DNA of 64,000 nt, taken from contig OY782877.1 in assembly GCA_963678445.1 (NCBI GenBank), positions 3,038,001-3,102,000 on the forward strand, in the 5' to 3' direction. Made by a program: the position numbers and the translations under genes. The notes below the pieces were generated by a model. That model ran no database searches. It was given only the letters and a program-made list of their open reading frames with translations, and was not told where the DNA came from. The stretch is from G963678445 sp963678445 (GTDB lineage: Bacteria > Hydrogenedentota > Hydrogenedentia > Hydrogenedentales > G963678445). Shown here in pieces: positions 54,019 to 62,846 of this stretch; positions within the stretch are counted from its first letter, which is position 1, and the number at the start of each line of letters is the position of its first letter.

Positions 54019-56592
54019 ATGCGGGAAGGAACAGCTGTGTTGAGTGTAGGCAGCACTGGAATTGGGGCGTGGTTGAGACCGGTTTTCTGGGCAGGGCTTT
54101 GTGTGCTATTGATTTTTGGCGGAGTATCTGTCTGGGCGCAGAATCCACCGAGTCCGGAAGCAGAGGAAGTCATGGATGCCGGGGAGGATGAGGAGCTGGT
54201 GGAGGAAGAAATAGTGGAAGAGGAGTTGCTGGAGGAAGAACCGCCAGCTGCCCCTGCCCCACGTCGCTTGGCGCCTGCACGGCGTGTGTCGCCACCGCGT
54301 CCGCGTCCTGTACGGCCTCGGGTTACGACGTCGCGCCCACGCGGCATCGCGCCTGCGCCAAGTTCGGCCTCGACGGATGGCGAAGCGGAGGAACATGTTG
54401 TACCGTCACCCACGGGGGAAAAGGAGGGGGCGATTCCAACGGAACCGGTGTCGTTTGATTTTCGCGAGCGTACCCTGTTGGAGGTGATAGAGGCGATCTC
54501 ACGGTTGACGGGGCGTAATTTTGATGTGGACCCCAATATTGCAGCAACGACGGTAACGTTGATTACGCATGACAAGATCCCAGCGGATATGGCGTATGAG
54601 GTGCTGGAATCGATTCTAGCATCGCGTGGTTTTTCGATGGTGGAGACGTTGGATGGTCATCTGGTTAAGATCATTGGCACGCCTGAGGTGGTGCAAAATG
54701 AGAAGGAGCCGTTGCATAAGGGGGTGGAGATGCCGGAGAAGGGGTATGATAATTTTGCAACGCATGTGGTGCAGGTGCAGTATGCGGATCCGGCGGAGTT
54801 GGGTACGGCGCTACGGTTGCTGGCCTCGCGTAATGCGCGGGTGGATACGTATATGCCGACTCGCACGCTGATTATTACGGATACGGCGGATGGGCTGCGA
54901 CGAATGTTCGACTTTTTAAAGGAGGCGGACGTGCCGGGGGGGGAGACGGTGATGGAGATTTTTACATTGGAGTATACGCGTGCGGAGGTGCTGCAAGGGC
55001 AATTGGAGCAGGTTTTGATGGATGGCGCAGGCACGCCAGGCGGTGCGAAACCAGTGACACCTACGCGGGTGCCAACGCGTCCGACGCGGCGCACGTCGCG
55101 TACGACGGTGCCGGGTTCTTCGACACCGCAAGTGATTGGCTCTTCGGAGGAGACGTTGCGGGTTGTGCCGGATGAACGTCTGAACGCGCTGATCGTGATG
55201 GCGACGGCGGGTATGATGGAGCAGGTGCGTGATTTGGTGAATCGTCTGGATACGCCAACGCCATATGAAGCGAATAATCTACATATCTATGAATTGTTGA
55301 ATGCAGATGCTGAGCAGGTGGAGCAGGCCTTGCAGCCGTTGGTAGGCACGGCGCCGCGTAAGGCAGGAGGGGCCGCTGGTGGTACTGCTGCTGCCGGTGG
55401 TGGTGAGATTCAGCCCTTTGAGAGTAAAGTGCAGGTGATGCGTTATGATCAGACAAATTCGCTGCTCATTGTGGCGTCGCCGCAGGATTACCAGTTGCTG
55501 GAGGCGTTTATTGCGCGTTTGGATGTGCCACAGCGTCAGGTGTTGGTGGATGCAGTGGTGATGGATGTGTCGATTGATGGCAGCTATGGGGTGGCGGTGG
55601 ATGCGGCGGGCATTACGGGTAATGATGGCTTCGGTTTGACCAGTACGCAGAATATTTCGGCCTTGGTGTCGGGTTTAAATACGACAGCGGATACGGCGAC
55701 AAATCTGGTGTCTCCGGGTGGGCAACTGGCGTTGGGGTTGATGGGCTTGGGTTCGAAGGGGGGAATGACGACGGGTATTTTTGATGATATTGAGGTGGAG
55801 GTGAACGGGCAGAAGACGAAGATTCCGTTTGTGCCGGTTTTGTTGCAAGCGATTGAAACGGTCTCGGACTTGGAGGTCTTATCGCAGCCGAGTCTGGTGA
55901 CGGTAGATAATGAGGAGGCGTCGATCGTGGTGGGGCAGGAGGTGCCGTATATTACGAGTACGAGTTCGTCGCGCAATTCGGATGGCACGGTAAATAACAA
56001 TAATTATGGCGGTTATACGCGGGTGCAACGTGAGGAGGTGGGGGTGAAATTGAAGGTGACGCCGCAGATTAGTGAGGGGGATAATGTGTTGCTGGATATG
56101 GAGGTGGAGGTGTCGGCGATTGCGGGTGCGGATCAGACGGTGGGTAGCGTGGATATTTTAGGGCCAACGACGAACAAAACCTTGGTGCAGAATCGGGTGT
56201 TGGTGAAGGATGGGGGTACGGCGGTTCTTGCGGGTTTGATTCGTGATACAGCAAGTCGTTCGCGTCGCCAAGCGCCGATTTTAGGTGATCTGCCGGTGCT
56301 GGGATGGTTGTTCCGTTCGAAGTCGAATAGTTCACAAAAGCGAAATCTGGTGATGTTGGTAACGCCGCACATTGTGAAGGAAAATGTGGATCTGGAGCGG
56401 GCAACGCAGCATAAAGTAAATGAGTATCATGAGTCGAATATGAGCGAACTGTTTGAGCAGGGGGGCTTTTTCCGGAAGATTAAGCTGAAGAGCAAACGGC
56501 GTAAAGAGCATCGACCGACTCTGAATCGCTCGGAGGCAATTACGGGACGGCGTAGCACGACGAATTATGGTCGCGGCGATATCCGGAGATAA
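54019..56592 (+). CDS. gspD: Type II secretion system secretin
   Basis: 857 residues forming the outer-membrane channel. After an N-terminal hydrophobic signal (about 20-42) comes an unusual acidic run (residues about 50-75) and a Pro/Arg-rich run (75-115). The N0 domain starts near 150 (VSFDFRERTLLEVIEAISRL), followed by N1-N3 modules (THVVQVQYADPAELGTALRL, LEYTRAEVLQGQLEQVL, NLHIYELLNADAEQVEQAL). The secretin core is at about 600-790 with VSDLEVLSQPSLVTVDNEEA, VGQEVPYIT and RNLVMLVTPHIVKE. The basic tail may bind a pilotin. The spacer to gspE is only 3 nt. Confidence 0.94.
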   Translation: MREGTAVLSVGSTGIGAWLRPVFWAGLCVLLIFGGVSVWAQNPPSPEAEEVMDAGEDEELVEEEIVEEELLEEEPPAAPAPRRLAPARRVSPPRPRPVRPRVTTSRPRGIAPAPSSASTDGEAEEHVVPSPTGEKEGAIPTEPVSFDFRERTLLEVIEAISRLTGRNFDVDPNIAATTVTLITHDKIPADMAYEVLESILASRGFSMVETLDGHLVKIIGTPEVVQNEKEPLHKGVEMPEKGYDNFATHVVQVQYADPAELGTALRLLASRNARVDTYMPTRTLIITDTADGLRRMFDFLKEADVPGGETVMEIFTLEYTRAEVLQGQLEQVLMDGAGTPGGAKPVTPTRVPTRPTRRTSRTTVPGSSTPQVIGSSEETLRVVPDERLNALIVMATAGMMEQVRDLVNRLDTPTPYEANNLHIYELLNADAEQVEQALQPLVGTAPRKAGGAAGGTAAAGGGEIQPFESKVQVMRYDQTNSLLIVASPQDYQLLEAFIARLDVPQRQVLVDAVVMDVSIDGSYGVAVDAAGITGNDGFGLTSTQNISALVSGLNTTADTATNLVSPGGQLALGLMGLGSKGGMTTGIFDDIEVEVNGQKTKIPFVPVLLQAIETVSDLEVLSQPSLVTVDNEEASIVVGQEVPYITSTSSSRNSDGTVNNNNYGGYTRVQREEVGVKLKVTPQISEGDNVLLDMEVEVSAIAGADQTVGSVDILGPTTNKTLVQNRVLVKDGGTAVLAGLIRDTASRSRRQAPILGDLPVLGWLFRSKSNSSQKRNLVMLVTPHIVKENVDLERATQHKVNEYHESNMSELFEQGGFFRKIKLKSKRRKEHRPTLNRSEAITGRRSTTNYGRGDIRR

Positions 56593-56595
56593 TGC

Positions 56596-58332
56596 ATGTC
56601 GAGTGAGCAGGACAAAAGATTGGGTGAATTGCTGGTGCAGCTCGGCTTTGCGCATGCGGAGCAGATCGAGGAGGCGCTGGAGTTGCAGAAGATTCGTCCA
56701 CGCAGGGTGGGAGAGATCCTGCTGGATTTGGGGTATGTGGAGGAGGAGCATGTGCTGCAGGCGTTGAGCACACAGTTTGGTATTCCGTATCAGGAGGAGT
56801 TGGGCGAGGAGGTGGATTCGGCGTTGACGACGAAGGCGCCGATTAGTTTTATCCGGGAATATCATATGGTGCCGTTTAAGGAGGAGGCGGGAACGTATTG
56901 GGTAGCGGTGAATGATCCGGTGAATTTATTGCCCTTGGATGATTTGCGTTTGTTATTGGGCGGGGTGGTGAAGCCGGTATTGTGCAAGCGTGAGGATATC
57001 CAGCAGATCATTGATACTTATTTTGACCAGCAGAGTGAAAATGCGGCGGATATGATCGACAGTATCATGATGGAGGAGGGGGAAGAAGGCCAGGTGCAGA
57101 TGCTGGATGGGGCGGATTCGGAACGGGATCTGTTGGATTTAGCGAATGAAGCGCCTATTATCAAGCTGATCAATCTGGTGATCACGGGGGCGGTGAAGGA
57201 GCGGGCGTCGGATATTCATATGGAGCCGTTTGAGAAGGAGATGCGGGTGCGGTACCGGATCGACGGCGTGCTCTATGAGAAGTTTACGGTGCCGCGTTCG
57301 CAGCAGGCGGCGGTGGTGTCGCGTGTGAAGATCATGGGGAACCTGAATATCGCCGAGCACCGTTTGCCGCAGGATGGCCGTATCAAGATTCGTCTGAGTG
57401 GTAAGGAAATCGATATTCGTCTATCGGTCATTCCGATCGCGCATGGTGAACGAATCGTGATGCGTATTCTGGAAAAAGGGAACTTCCTGTTCAGCCTGGA
57501 ACAGTTGGGCATGGATAAGCGCGACCACCAATTGGTGGATAAGCTGATCCTGAGTTCGCACGGCATTATGTTTGTAACGGGGCCAACGGGGTCGGGTAAA
57601 TCGACAACGTTGTATGCGGCCTTGCAGCGGGTGAATTCGCCGGATAAGAACATTATTACGGTGGAGGATCCGATTGAGTATTTGATTCCGGGCATTAGTC
57701 AGATTCAGGTGCGACCGAAGATCGGACTAACTTTCTCGGCGGGCTTGCGTAGCATTCTGCGTCAGGACCCGGACGTAATTCTGGTGGGTGAGGTGCGTGA
57801 TATGGAGACGGCGGATATGGCGGTGCAGGCGTCGCTAACCGGGCACTTGGTTTTTGCAACATTGCATACGAATGATAGTGCGGGTGCGATTACGCGTCTG
57901 ACGAATATGGGGATTGAGCCGTTCCTGGTAACTTCTTCCACGATTGCCATTCAGGCGCAGCGTTTGGTGCGTCGGGTTTGTGATGCGTGCAAGGAGGCCT
58001 ATGAGCCCGATCCGGAGAGTTTGACGGAGATCGGCCTAGACCCGAACGATCCGCGTACGCGTGTGGTATATCGGGGACGGGGATGCAAGGCCTGTTCTGA
58101 TCGTGGGTATCGGGGACGTACGGGTATCTTTGAGTTGCTGGTGATGAATACGCGCATTCAGGAGATGGTGTTGCAGGGTATGGATTCGAATGCGATCAAG
58201 CGCGAGGCGCGACGTTTTCATATGCGCACGTTGCGCGAGGATGGTGCGCAGAAGGTACTGAAGGGAATGACGACGATTGAGGAAATCTTGAGGGTGACGC
58301 GGGATGATTTGGCGGAGGAAGTGATGGGCTAG
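56596..58332 (+). CDS. gspE: Type II secretion system ATPase
   Basis: 578 residues; powers pseudopilus assembly from the cytoplasm. The N-terminal MshEN/GspE_N domain (LGELLVQLGFAHAEQIEEAL) is followed by the ATPase core: Walker A GPTGSGKS at 329-336, Asp box, Walker B-like DPDVILVGEVRD and His box LVFATLHTNDSAGA. A C-terminal tetracysteine zinc element is present (CDACKEAY, GCKACSDRGY), as in GspE and PilB. GGAG precedes the ATG. gspF follows after 142 bp. Confidence 0.95.
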   Translation: MSSEQDKRLGELLVQLGFAHAEQIEEALELQKIRPRRVGEILLDLGYVEEEHVLQALSTQFGIPYQEELGEEVDSALTTKAPISFIREYHMVPFKEEAGTYWVAVNDPVNLLPLDDLRLLLGGVVKPVLCKREDIQQIIDTYFDQQSENAADMIDSIMMEEGEEGQVQMLDGADSERDLLDLANEAPIIKLINLVITGAVKERASDIHMEPFEKEMRVRYRIDGVLYEKFTVPRSQQAAVVSRVKIMGNLNIAEHRLPQDGRIKIRLSGKEIDIRLSVIPIAHGERIVMRILEKGNFLFSLEQLGMDKRDHQLVDKLILSSHGIMFVTGPTGSGKSTTLYAALQRVNSPDKNIITVEDPIEYLIPGISQIQVRPKIGLTFSAGLRSILRQDPDVILVGEVRDMETADMAVQASLTGHLVFATLHTNDSAGAITRLTNMGIEPFLVTSSTIAIQAQRLVRRVCDACKEAYEPDPESLTEIGLDPNDPRTRVVYRGRGCKACSDRGYRGRTGIFELLVMNTRIQEMVLQGMDSNAIKREARRFHMRTLREDGAQKVLKGMTTIEEILRVTRDDLAEEVMG

Positions 58333-58474
58333 CCCTTTTTGCGGGTATGTGCTGACAGCCACTCGTCGGAGAAAAGAATATATTTCTGGCGCGGGCTTTT
58401 TGGGAAGCAAAAGCTTTTCCAGCTCCCTGTCGACCTGCACGGGTTGGCGTTGTGATGGGGGATGAGGGATATTT

Positions 58475-59713
58475 ATGGCAGTATATGAATACAAGGCAAT
58501 GGCGAAGAAGACTGGCAAGGTGGTGAAAGGGGTGGTGGATGCGGATTCGCCGGGTAAAGCGCGGGCCAAGCTGCGTGAGCAGGGCTTGTATCCTACGGAG
58601 GTGAAGGAGGGGTCGGCGGTGCAGATAGCGGGGGGTAAGGGAAATAAAGGAATGTTGGGAGGTGGTGGCGGCGTTCGAGGGCGGGTGACACCGCGGGATT
58701 TGGCGTTGATGACGCGTCAGTTTGCGGTGTTGCTGCGTGCAGGTATGCCATTGGTAGAGGCGTTGGGGGCGCTGCTGGAACAGACGACGAAACCGCGTCT
58801 GCAGGGTGTGATCTACGAGGTGCGTGATAAGGTAAATGCAGGGGCGACCTTGGGCGATGCCCTGGGGGAACATCCCCGTGTTTTTTCGTCGTTGTATGTG
58901 AACATGGTGCGTGCGGGCGAGGTGAGTGGTACGTTGGAGGGGGTGCTGTTGCGCTTGGCAGACATGTTGGAGCATCAGGCAAAGCTACGCTCTCAAATTT
59001 TATCGAGTATGGCCTATCCGGTGTTTATGATGATTTTTGCGGTGGGGGTGATTGTCTTCCTGATGATGGTGATCGTGCCGCGTATTACGCAGATTTTCCA
59101 AAAGCAAGATGCGAAGTTACCGCGTATTACGGAATTGATGATTGGTTCGAGTGACTTTTTGGCGCACTATTGGTGGATGATCGTATTGGGCGTTGTTGGT
59201 GTAGTGATGCTGTGGCGATTCTGGATTTCGCGGGAAGAGGGACGGCGTCGCTGGGATCGTTTAAAGCTGCGCTTTCCGCTCTATGGCGGTTTGCATCTGA
59301 AGTTGGTATGCGCCCGTTTTACACGCACCTTGGGTACGATGTTGCAGAGTGGTTTGACGATGTTGCCGGCGTTGGATGTCGTCAATAGTGTGTTGGGGAA
59401 TCGCTATATTCAGGATTGTATGGATGAGGTGAAGGCCGGGGTGCGGCGGGGCCGTGATCTGGCCCAACCGTTACGGGAGACGGAATTGTTCCCGCCGATG
59501 ATGATTCATATGATTGAATTGGGCCAGCGAAGTGGCGAGATTGAGGATATGCTGATTCGGGTGGCGGATACGTATGATGATGATGTGCGGTTGACGATTG
59601 ATGCAATGGTAGGGCTGATTGAGCCGATGATTATTATATTCATGGGTATTTTTGTCGGTTTATTGGTCTTGGCGATATTGCTTCCCATTTTGCAGATGAG
59701 CAGTAACATCTAG
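58475..59713 (+). CDS. gspF: Type II secretion system inner-membrane platform protein
   Basis: 412 residues, normal for GspF, the polytopic platform protein that works with GspE. The N-terminus has the typical YEYKAMAKKTGKVVKG start and an extra Gly-rich loop near 50-65. Two GspF (T2SF) domains are visible: LALMTRQFAVLLRAGMPLVE with three membrane helices overall, and FTRTLGTMLQSGLTMLPALD. The ending IIIFMGIFVGLLVLAILLPI is the last helix. GAGGG precedes the ATG. Confidence 0.95.
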   Translation: MAVYEYKAMAKKTGKVVKGVVDADSPGKARAKLREQGLYPTEVKEGSAVQIAGGKGNKGMLGGGGGVRGRVTPRDLALMTRQFAVLLRAGMPLVEALGALLEQTTKPRLQGVIYEVRDKVNAGATLGDALGEHPRVFSSLYVNMVRAGEVSGTLEGVLLRLADMLEHQAKLRSQILSSMAYPVFMMIFAVGVIVFLMMVIVPRITQIFQKQDAKLPRITELMIGSSDFLAHYWWMIVLGVVGVVMLWRFWISREEGRRRWDRLKLRFPLYGGLHLKLVCARFTRTLGTMLQSGLTMLPALDVVNSVLGNRYIQDCMDEVKAGVRRGRDLAQPLRETELFPPMMIHMIELGQRSGEIEDMLIRVADTYDDDVRLTIDAMVGLIEPMIIIFMGIFVGLLVLAILLPILQMSSNI

Positions 59714-59721
59714 CCTTTTCA

Positions 59722-59751
59722 CTTCTTTCTTTTTACGGAAAAAGAAAGAAG
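59722..59751. terminator. Possible terminator-like hairpin after gspF
   Basis: CTTCTTTCTTTTT (59722-59734) pairs perfectly with AAAAAGAAAGAAG (59739-59751) around ACGG. The stem is almost all A-T and no T-run follows, so termination is uncertain. Its right arm is the start of tandem unit 1 and recurs in each unit. Confidence 0.4.
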
Positions 59752-60071
59752 CAAAGAAAAACGAGGAATTAAGTTAGCTTCACTCTAGTTAGTCACGGCA
59801 AGGACCAAAATTATTGCTTGCGGTCGCTGGACTGCTGGCCCTGGAAACCGGAAAAAGAAAGAAGCAAAGCAAGACAGGGAATTAAGTCAGCTTCACTCTA
59901 GTTAGCCACGGCAAGGACCAAAATTATTGCTTGCGGTCGCTGGACTGCTGGCCCTGGCCACCGGAAAAAGAAAGAAGCAAAGCAAGACAAGGAATTAAGT
60001 TAGCTTCACTCTAGTTTAGCCACGGCAAGGACCAAAATTATTGCTTGCGGTCGCTGGACCGCTGGCCTTGG
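59737..60071 (+). repeat. Three tandem 113-bp units carrying right-half copies F1-F3 of the dispersed repeat
   Basis: Units begin at 59737, 59850 and 59963 with GGAAAAAGAAAGAAGCAAAG and are nearly identical. Each contains CACGGCAAGGACC and the terminal hairpin GCGGTC-gctg-GAC(T/C)GC (59820-59835, 59933-59948, 60047-60062), but lacks the GTCATAAAA left block. The first two units have a G-U pair (GACTGC) and the third the full pair (GACCGC). Confidence 0.9.
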
Positions 60072-60199
60072 GATGCCAGGGAATATCGGAATTGCGATAC
60101 AATTAAGGGGTAGGGATGTTTTGAAGGAGAATAGGGGATAGGGTTGTATTGGACGCCTCGTTTTTGAGGCTTGAGTGTAGAACCGAAGGGAATAGTGTC

Positions 60200-60622
60200 A
60201 TGGATAGCAAGAGAATGCGGAAACGGCGGAGCAATGCCGCAGGTTTTACTTTGGTCGAGCTGATGGTGGTGATCTCGATTATCGCCATCTTGGCGACGAT
60301 TGTGGGTGTGAATGTGTTGGGCCAGATGGATGAGGGCAACGTAGCGGCAGCTCAGGCGCAGATCAAGAACCTCAAGACGGCGCTGATTGCGTACAAGTTG
60401 AAATTCAAGCGTTTCCCGGATTCATTGGATGAATTGGTGAGCAACTCGAAGAATATCCAGTTCTTGGACCCTCCGGAAATTCCGGATGACCCGTGGGGCA
60501 ATCCGTATAACTATCGGCGTGAAGGTTCGAAGTTTGTGATTTCGTCCTATGGTGCAGATGGTGCTCAGGGTGGTTCGGGTCTGGATGCGGATATTAGTAG
60601 CGACAAGATGACGACGGATTGA
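60200..60622 (+). CDS. gspG: Type II secretion system major pseudopilin
   Basis: 140 residues from ATG 60200 (GAAGGG 9 nt upstream). The prepilin leader MDSKRMRKRRSNAAG is cut before FTLVELMVVISII, with Glu at position +5. The body has the GspG pattern: AQIKNLKTALIAYKLKFKRF, the proline-rich loop PPEIPDDPWGNPYNY, and a C-terminal calcium-loop-like region (SYGADGAQGGSGLDADI). It forms the pseudopilus shaft. It is separated from gspF by repeats, so it may have its own transcript, which would suit the high amounts needed. Confidence 0.95.
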   Translation: MDSKRMRKRRSNAAGFTLVELMVVISIIAILATIVGVNVLGQMDEGNVAAAQAQIKNLKTALIAYKLKFKRFPDSLDELVSNSKNIQFLDPPEIPDDPWGNPYNYRREGSKFVISSYGADGAQGGSGLDADISSDKMTTD

Positions 60623-60624
60623 TG

Positions 60625-60682
60625 GGTGACCACAGTAAAGATTTTGGTTTTTGTGACAACTTTTGGAACCTCAGCCAATAAT
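60625..60682 (-). repeat. Dispersed intergenic repeat, left half only, copy I
   Basis: In reverse it reads TTCCAAAAGTTGTCACAAAA then CCAAAATCTTTACTGTGGTC, matching the left block. It starts 2 nt after the gspG stop and fills much of the gap before the next pseudopilin gene. The hairpin end is absent. Confidence 0.6.
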
Positions 60683-60716
60683 GTCGTTGCGATGCGTAGT
60701 ACATAACGGAAGGCGG

Positions 60717-61568
60717 ATGCGTCTGCCTTTTCGGGAAGCGTGTGGCTTTACGTTGCTTGAGCTGACCGCGGTGATCTGTATCATCGGGATCATCGCGGCG
60801 CTTTCTTTTCCACAGTTTCTCCCGGTGATCGCGTTTAGCCAGTTGGAGGGGGATGCGCGCCATCTGGCGAATTATGGACGTAGTGCGGTGGCGCAGGCGA
60901 TGTTAACGCGTACTGACTTGACGGTCTATGTGGATCTGAATGCGGAGGATGAGGAGGGAAATCTGGCGCAGGAGTATTGGGCGGTGCAGTTGGTCTATCC
61001 CAGTGAGCAGGAGACGGAGGGGGAATCAGGGCCGAATCAGTGGGAAATGATGCGGGAAATGCGTGGACAGATGCCGGGGGGAGAATTTCGGTCATTATTG
61101 TCGAAGTCGCGTCAGGGAGGCGGGGAATTGACGGGGATGCCGGAGGGCTTTGATGATTCGGAGGCAAATGCGGATATGGCGTCGCGTTTTGAGCGTTTTG
61201 CCCGACGGGGGGTGGCGGCACGGGCGAAGAATGTGATCCCGGATGAGGGCTTTCTGGAGGAGGTGGGCTCGTTGTTTGAGGACGATGAAAAGGAATTTGC
61301 GTTGACCTTGGAAGAGCCAGAGGAGATGGAGTTGATGGACCCGATTTTGGCGCGTACAGGCCTGGCTAAGGATGTGCGTATTGAGTCGGTGGAGGTGGAT
61401 GGGAAGACGTTTACGCGGGGACAGGTGGAAATTCTAATTTCGGCGGTTGGCTTACAGCAATTGGTTGTGTTTTATGTGGTGAATGAGGAGGAGGAATACT
61501 ACACGGTGGTTTGGGACCCGTTAACAGGCGGTTCTCGGGTGTATGAGGGGCGGGAGTCGATTGTGTAA
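60717..61568 (+). CDS. gspH: Type II secretion minor pseudopilin, GspH-like
   Basis: 283 residues from ATG 60717, which gives the short leader MRLPFREACG before FTLLELTAVICIIG; GGAAGG lies just upstream. By order and leader it is GspH-like, but it is much longer than the usual 150-190 residues because of a Glu/Met/Gly-rich insert at about 100-215 (motifs MMREMRGQMPGGEF and FEDDEKEFALTLEEPEEME). The last strand region (VYEGRESIV) looks conserved. It overlaps gspI by 1 nt. Assignment to H is by position. Confidence 0.75.
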   Translation: MRLPFREACGFTLLELTAVICIIGIIAALSFPQFLPVIAFSQLEGDARHLANYGRSAVAQAMLTRTDLTVYVDLNAEDEEGNLAQEYWAVQLVYPSEQETEGESGPNQWEMMREMRGQMPGGEFRSLLSKSRQGGGELTGMPEGFDDSEANADMASRFERFARRGVAARAKNVIPDEGFLEEVGSLFEDDEKEFALTLEEPEEMELMDPILARTGLAKDVRIESVEVDGKTFTRGQVEILISAVGLQQLVVFYVVNEEEEYYTVVWDPLTGGSRVYEGRESIV

Positions 61569-62005
61569 TGCGGTGCTATAAGGATGACATAGCACGAGAT
61601 GCCGGGTTTACGCTGATAGAGGTGTTGGCGGCGGTGGCGATTCTGGGAGTGGCTCTGTTTGTCTTGCTGGATGCGCATTATACGGCAATGATGCTGAATG
61701 ACATGACCGACAGCGAGGTGACAATGTGCCAGTTGGTGGAGACGGCGGTGGCGCAGGCGGAGGTGCAGGTACTGGCGGGGGAATTGGCGGGATCGGGCGA
61801 TTTTGGGGCGCGTTATCCGGATTGTTCATGGTCGTATGAGGCGGTGACAGCGGGGGAAGATGAACGTATTTTATTGTATTCGATTGGCGTGCAGGTGACG
61901 GTGGGGGAGGAGACGCAGGATTATGAGTACTTCTTTTTTAATCCGGGAGCGCCGGAGGAAGTATCGTCGAACAGGTTGACGGGAGGTGCTGATGCGACGA
62001 AGTAA
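61568..62005 (+). CDS. gspI: Type II secretion minor pseudopilin, GspI-like
   Basis: 145 residues with prepilin leader MRCYKDDIARDAG before FTLIEVLAAVAILGVALF, Glu at +5. The short length, close overlap with neighbours and position between H and J fit GspI, which nucleates the pseudopilus tip with J and K. It overlaps gspJ by 14 nt. Confidence 0.85.
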   Translation: MRCYKDDIARDAGFTLIEVLAAVAILGVALFVLLDAHYTAMMLNDMTDSEVTMCQLVETAVAQAEVQVLAGELAGSGDFGARYPDCSWSYEAVTAGEDERILLYSIGVQVTVGEETQDYEYFFFNPGAPEEVSSNRLTGGADATK

Positions 62006-62846
62006 GGGCGCTATCTTGCGTATAACAGGGAATGAGACGGGGTTAACGCTGATTGAGTTGTTGGTGGCGATGATGGTGCTCACCTTGATTGTGATGATTG
62101 TGTATTCGAGTTTTACTTCGGTGACTGCGACGATGGAGATGGCGCGGAATAATGCGGAGATGTTGCGTTTTCGACAATTTTTGCGGTCGAATCTGGGACG
62201 GCATCTCGCGACCGTCTACGTGGATGCAGGCTGTGAAGCGGCAGATTTCCAGTTTGTGGGGGTGAATGAGGACGGACCGTATGGTCCGGCGGATTCGTTG
62301 CGCTTTTGCACCTCGTTGCCGTTGTCGGGCGCGACGGCGTTGCCAGGGGTGTTGCGGGTGGTGCAGTACGAGGGCGGTGGGGGGGAGAATGGTGAGGAAC
62401 GGGCGTCGGCGTTGGAGGATGTAGGGGGGGGCGGAGATGAGGAGGAGGGGAGCTATTTGGTGATTACGGAGGAACCGCTGGTCTTATCGGAGTTGGGTTT
62501 TACGGAGCAGGTGCAGGCGGAGGAGATGGAAGAGGCGGTGATTGAGCATCGGGTGCCGGTGATGAGTCTGGATATTACGTATTATGATGGCGAGAAGTCG
62601 GAGTGGGTGGAGGAGTGGGATTCTCTGGATATGTTACGGTTGCCGTGGGCGGTGCGGGTGAAGGCGAATTTCCCGCGTACGGAGGAGGAGTGGGCCGGGG
62701 ATCGGCGCGAGGGGATCGATCCCATGGAGTCGCCGGATTTGGATATGATGGTGGCGTTACCGGTGGGAGGGGGGACGGTGGAGCAGTTTATTGATTATAA
62801 CCATCGACGAATGTCGAGCGAGGTGGATGAGGAGGAGGAGCTATGA
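61992..62846 (+). CDS. gspJ: Type II secretion minor pseudopilin, GspJ-like
   Basis: 284 residues from ATG 61992, with GGGAGG 5 nt upstream. Leader MRRSKGAILRITGNETG, then LTLIELLVAMMVLTLIV, Glu at +5. The body contains GspJ-like segments (MLRFRQFLRSNLGRHLATVY, MSLDITYYDGEKSEWVEEW, LPWAVRVKANFPR). It is longer than usual because of an acidic Gly-rich insert near 130-190. It overlaps gspK by 4 nt. Confidence 0.87.
   Translation: MRRSKGAILRITGNETGLTLIELLVAMMVLTLIVMIVYSSFTSVTATMEMARNNAEMLRFRQFLRSNLGRHLATVYVDAGCEAADFQFVGVNEDGPYGPADSLRFCTSLPLSGATALPGVLRVVQYEGGGGENGEERASALEDVGGGGDEEEGSYLVITEEPLVLSELGFTEQVQAEEMEEAVIEHRVPVMSLDITYYDGEKSEWVEEWDSLDMLRLPWAVRVKANFPRTEEEWAGDRREGIDPMESPDLDMMVALPVGGGTVEQFIDYNHRRMSSEVDEEEEL

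Larger units (their letters stand above)
59714..60199. other. gspF-gspG gap filled by a hairpin and tandem repeats
   Basis: 486 bp. It has an AT-rich hairpin after gspF, three tandem 113-bp units and about 130 bp of leader before gspG. No coding signal. Confidence 0.7.

Noticed and set aside
59737..60071. Tandem repeats considered as a CRISPR array
   Set aside because: Units are 113 bp and nearly identical throughout, with no repeat-spacer alternation and no cas genes nearby.
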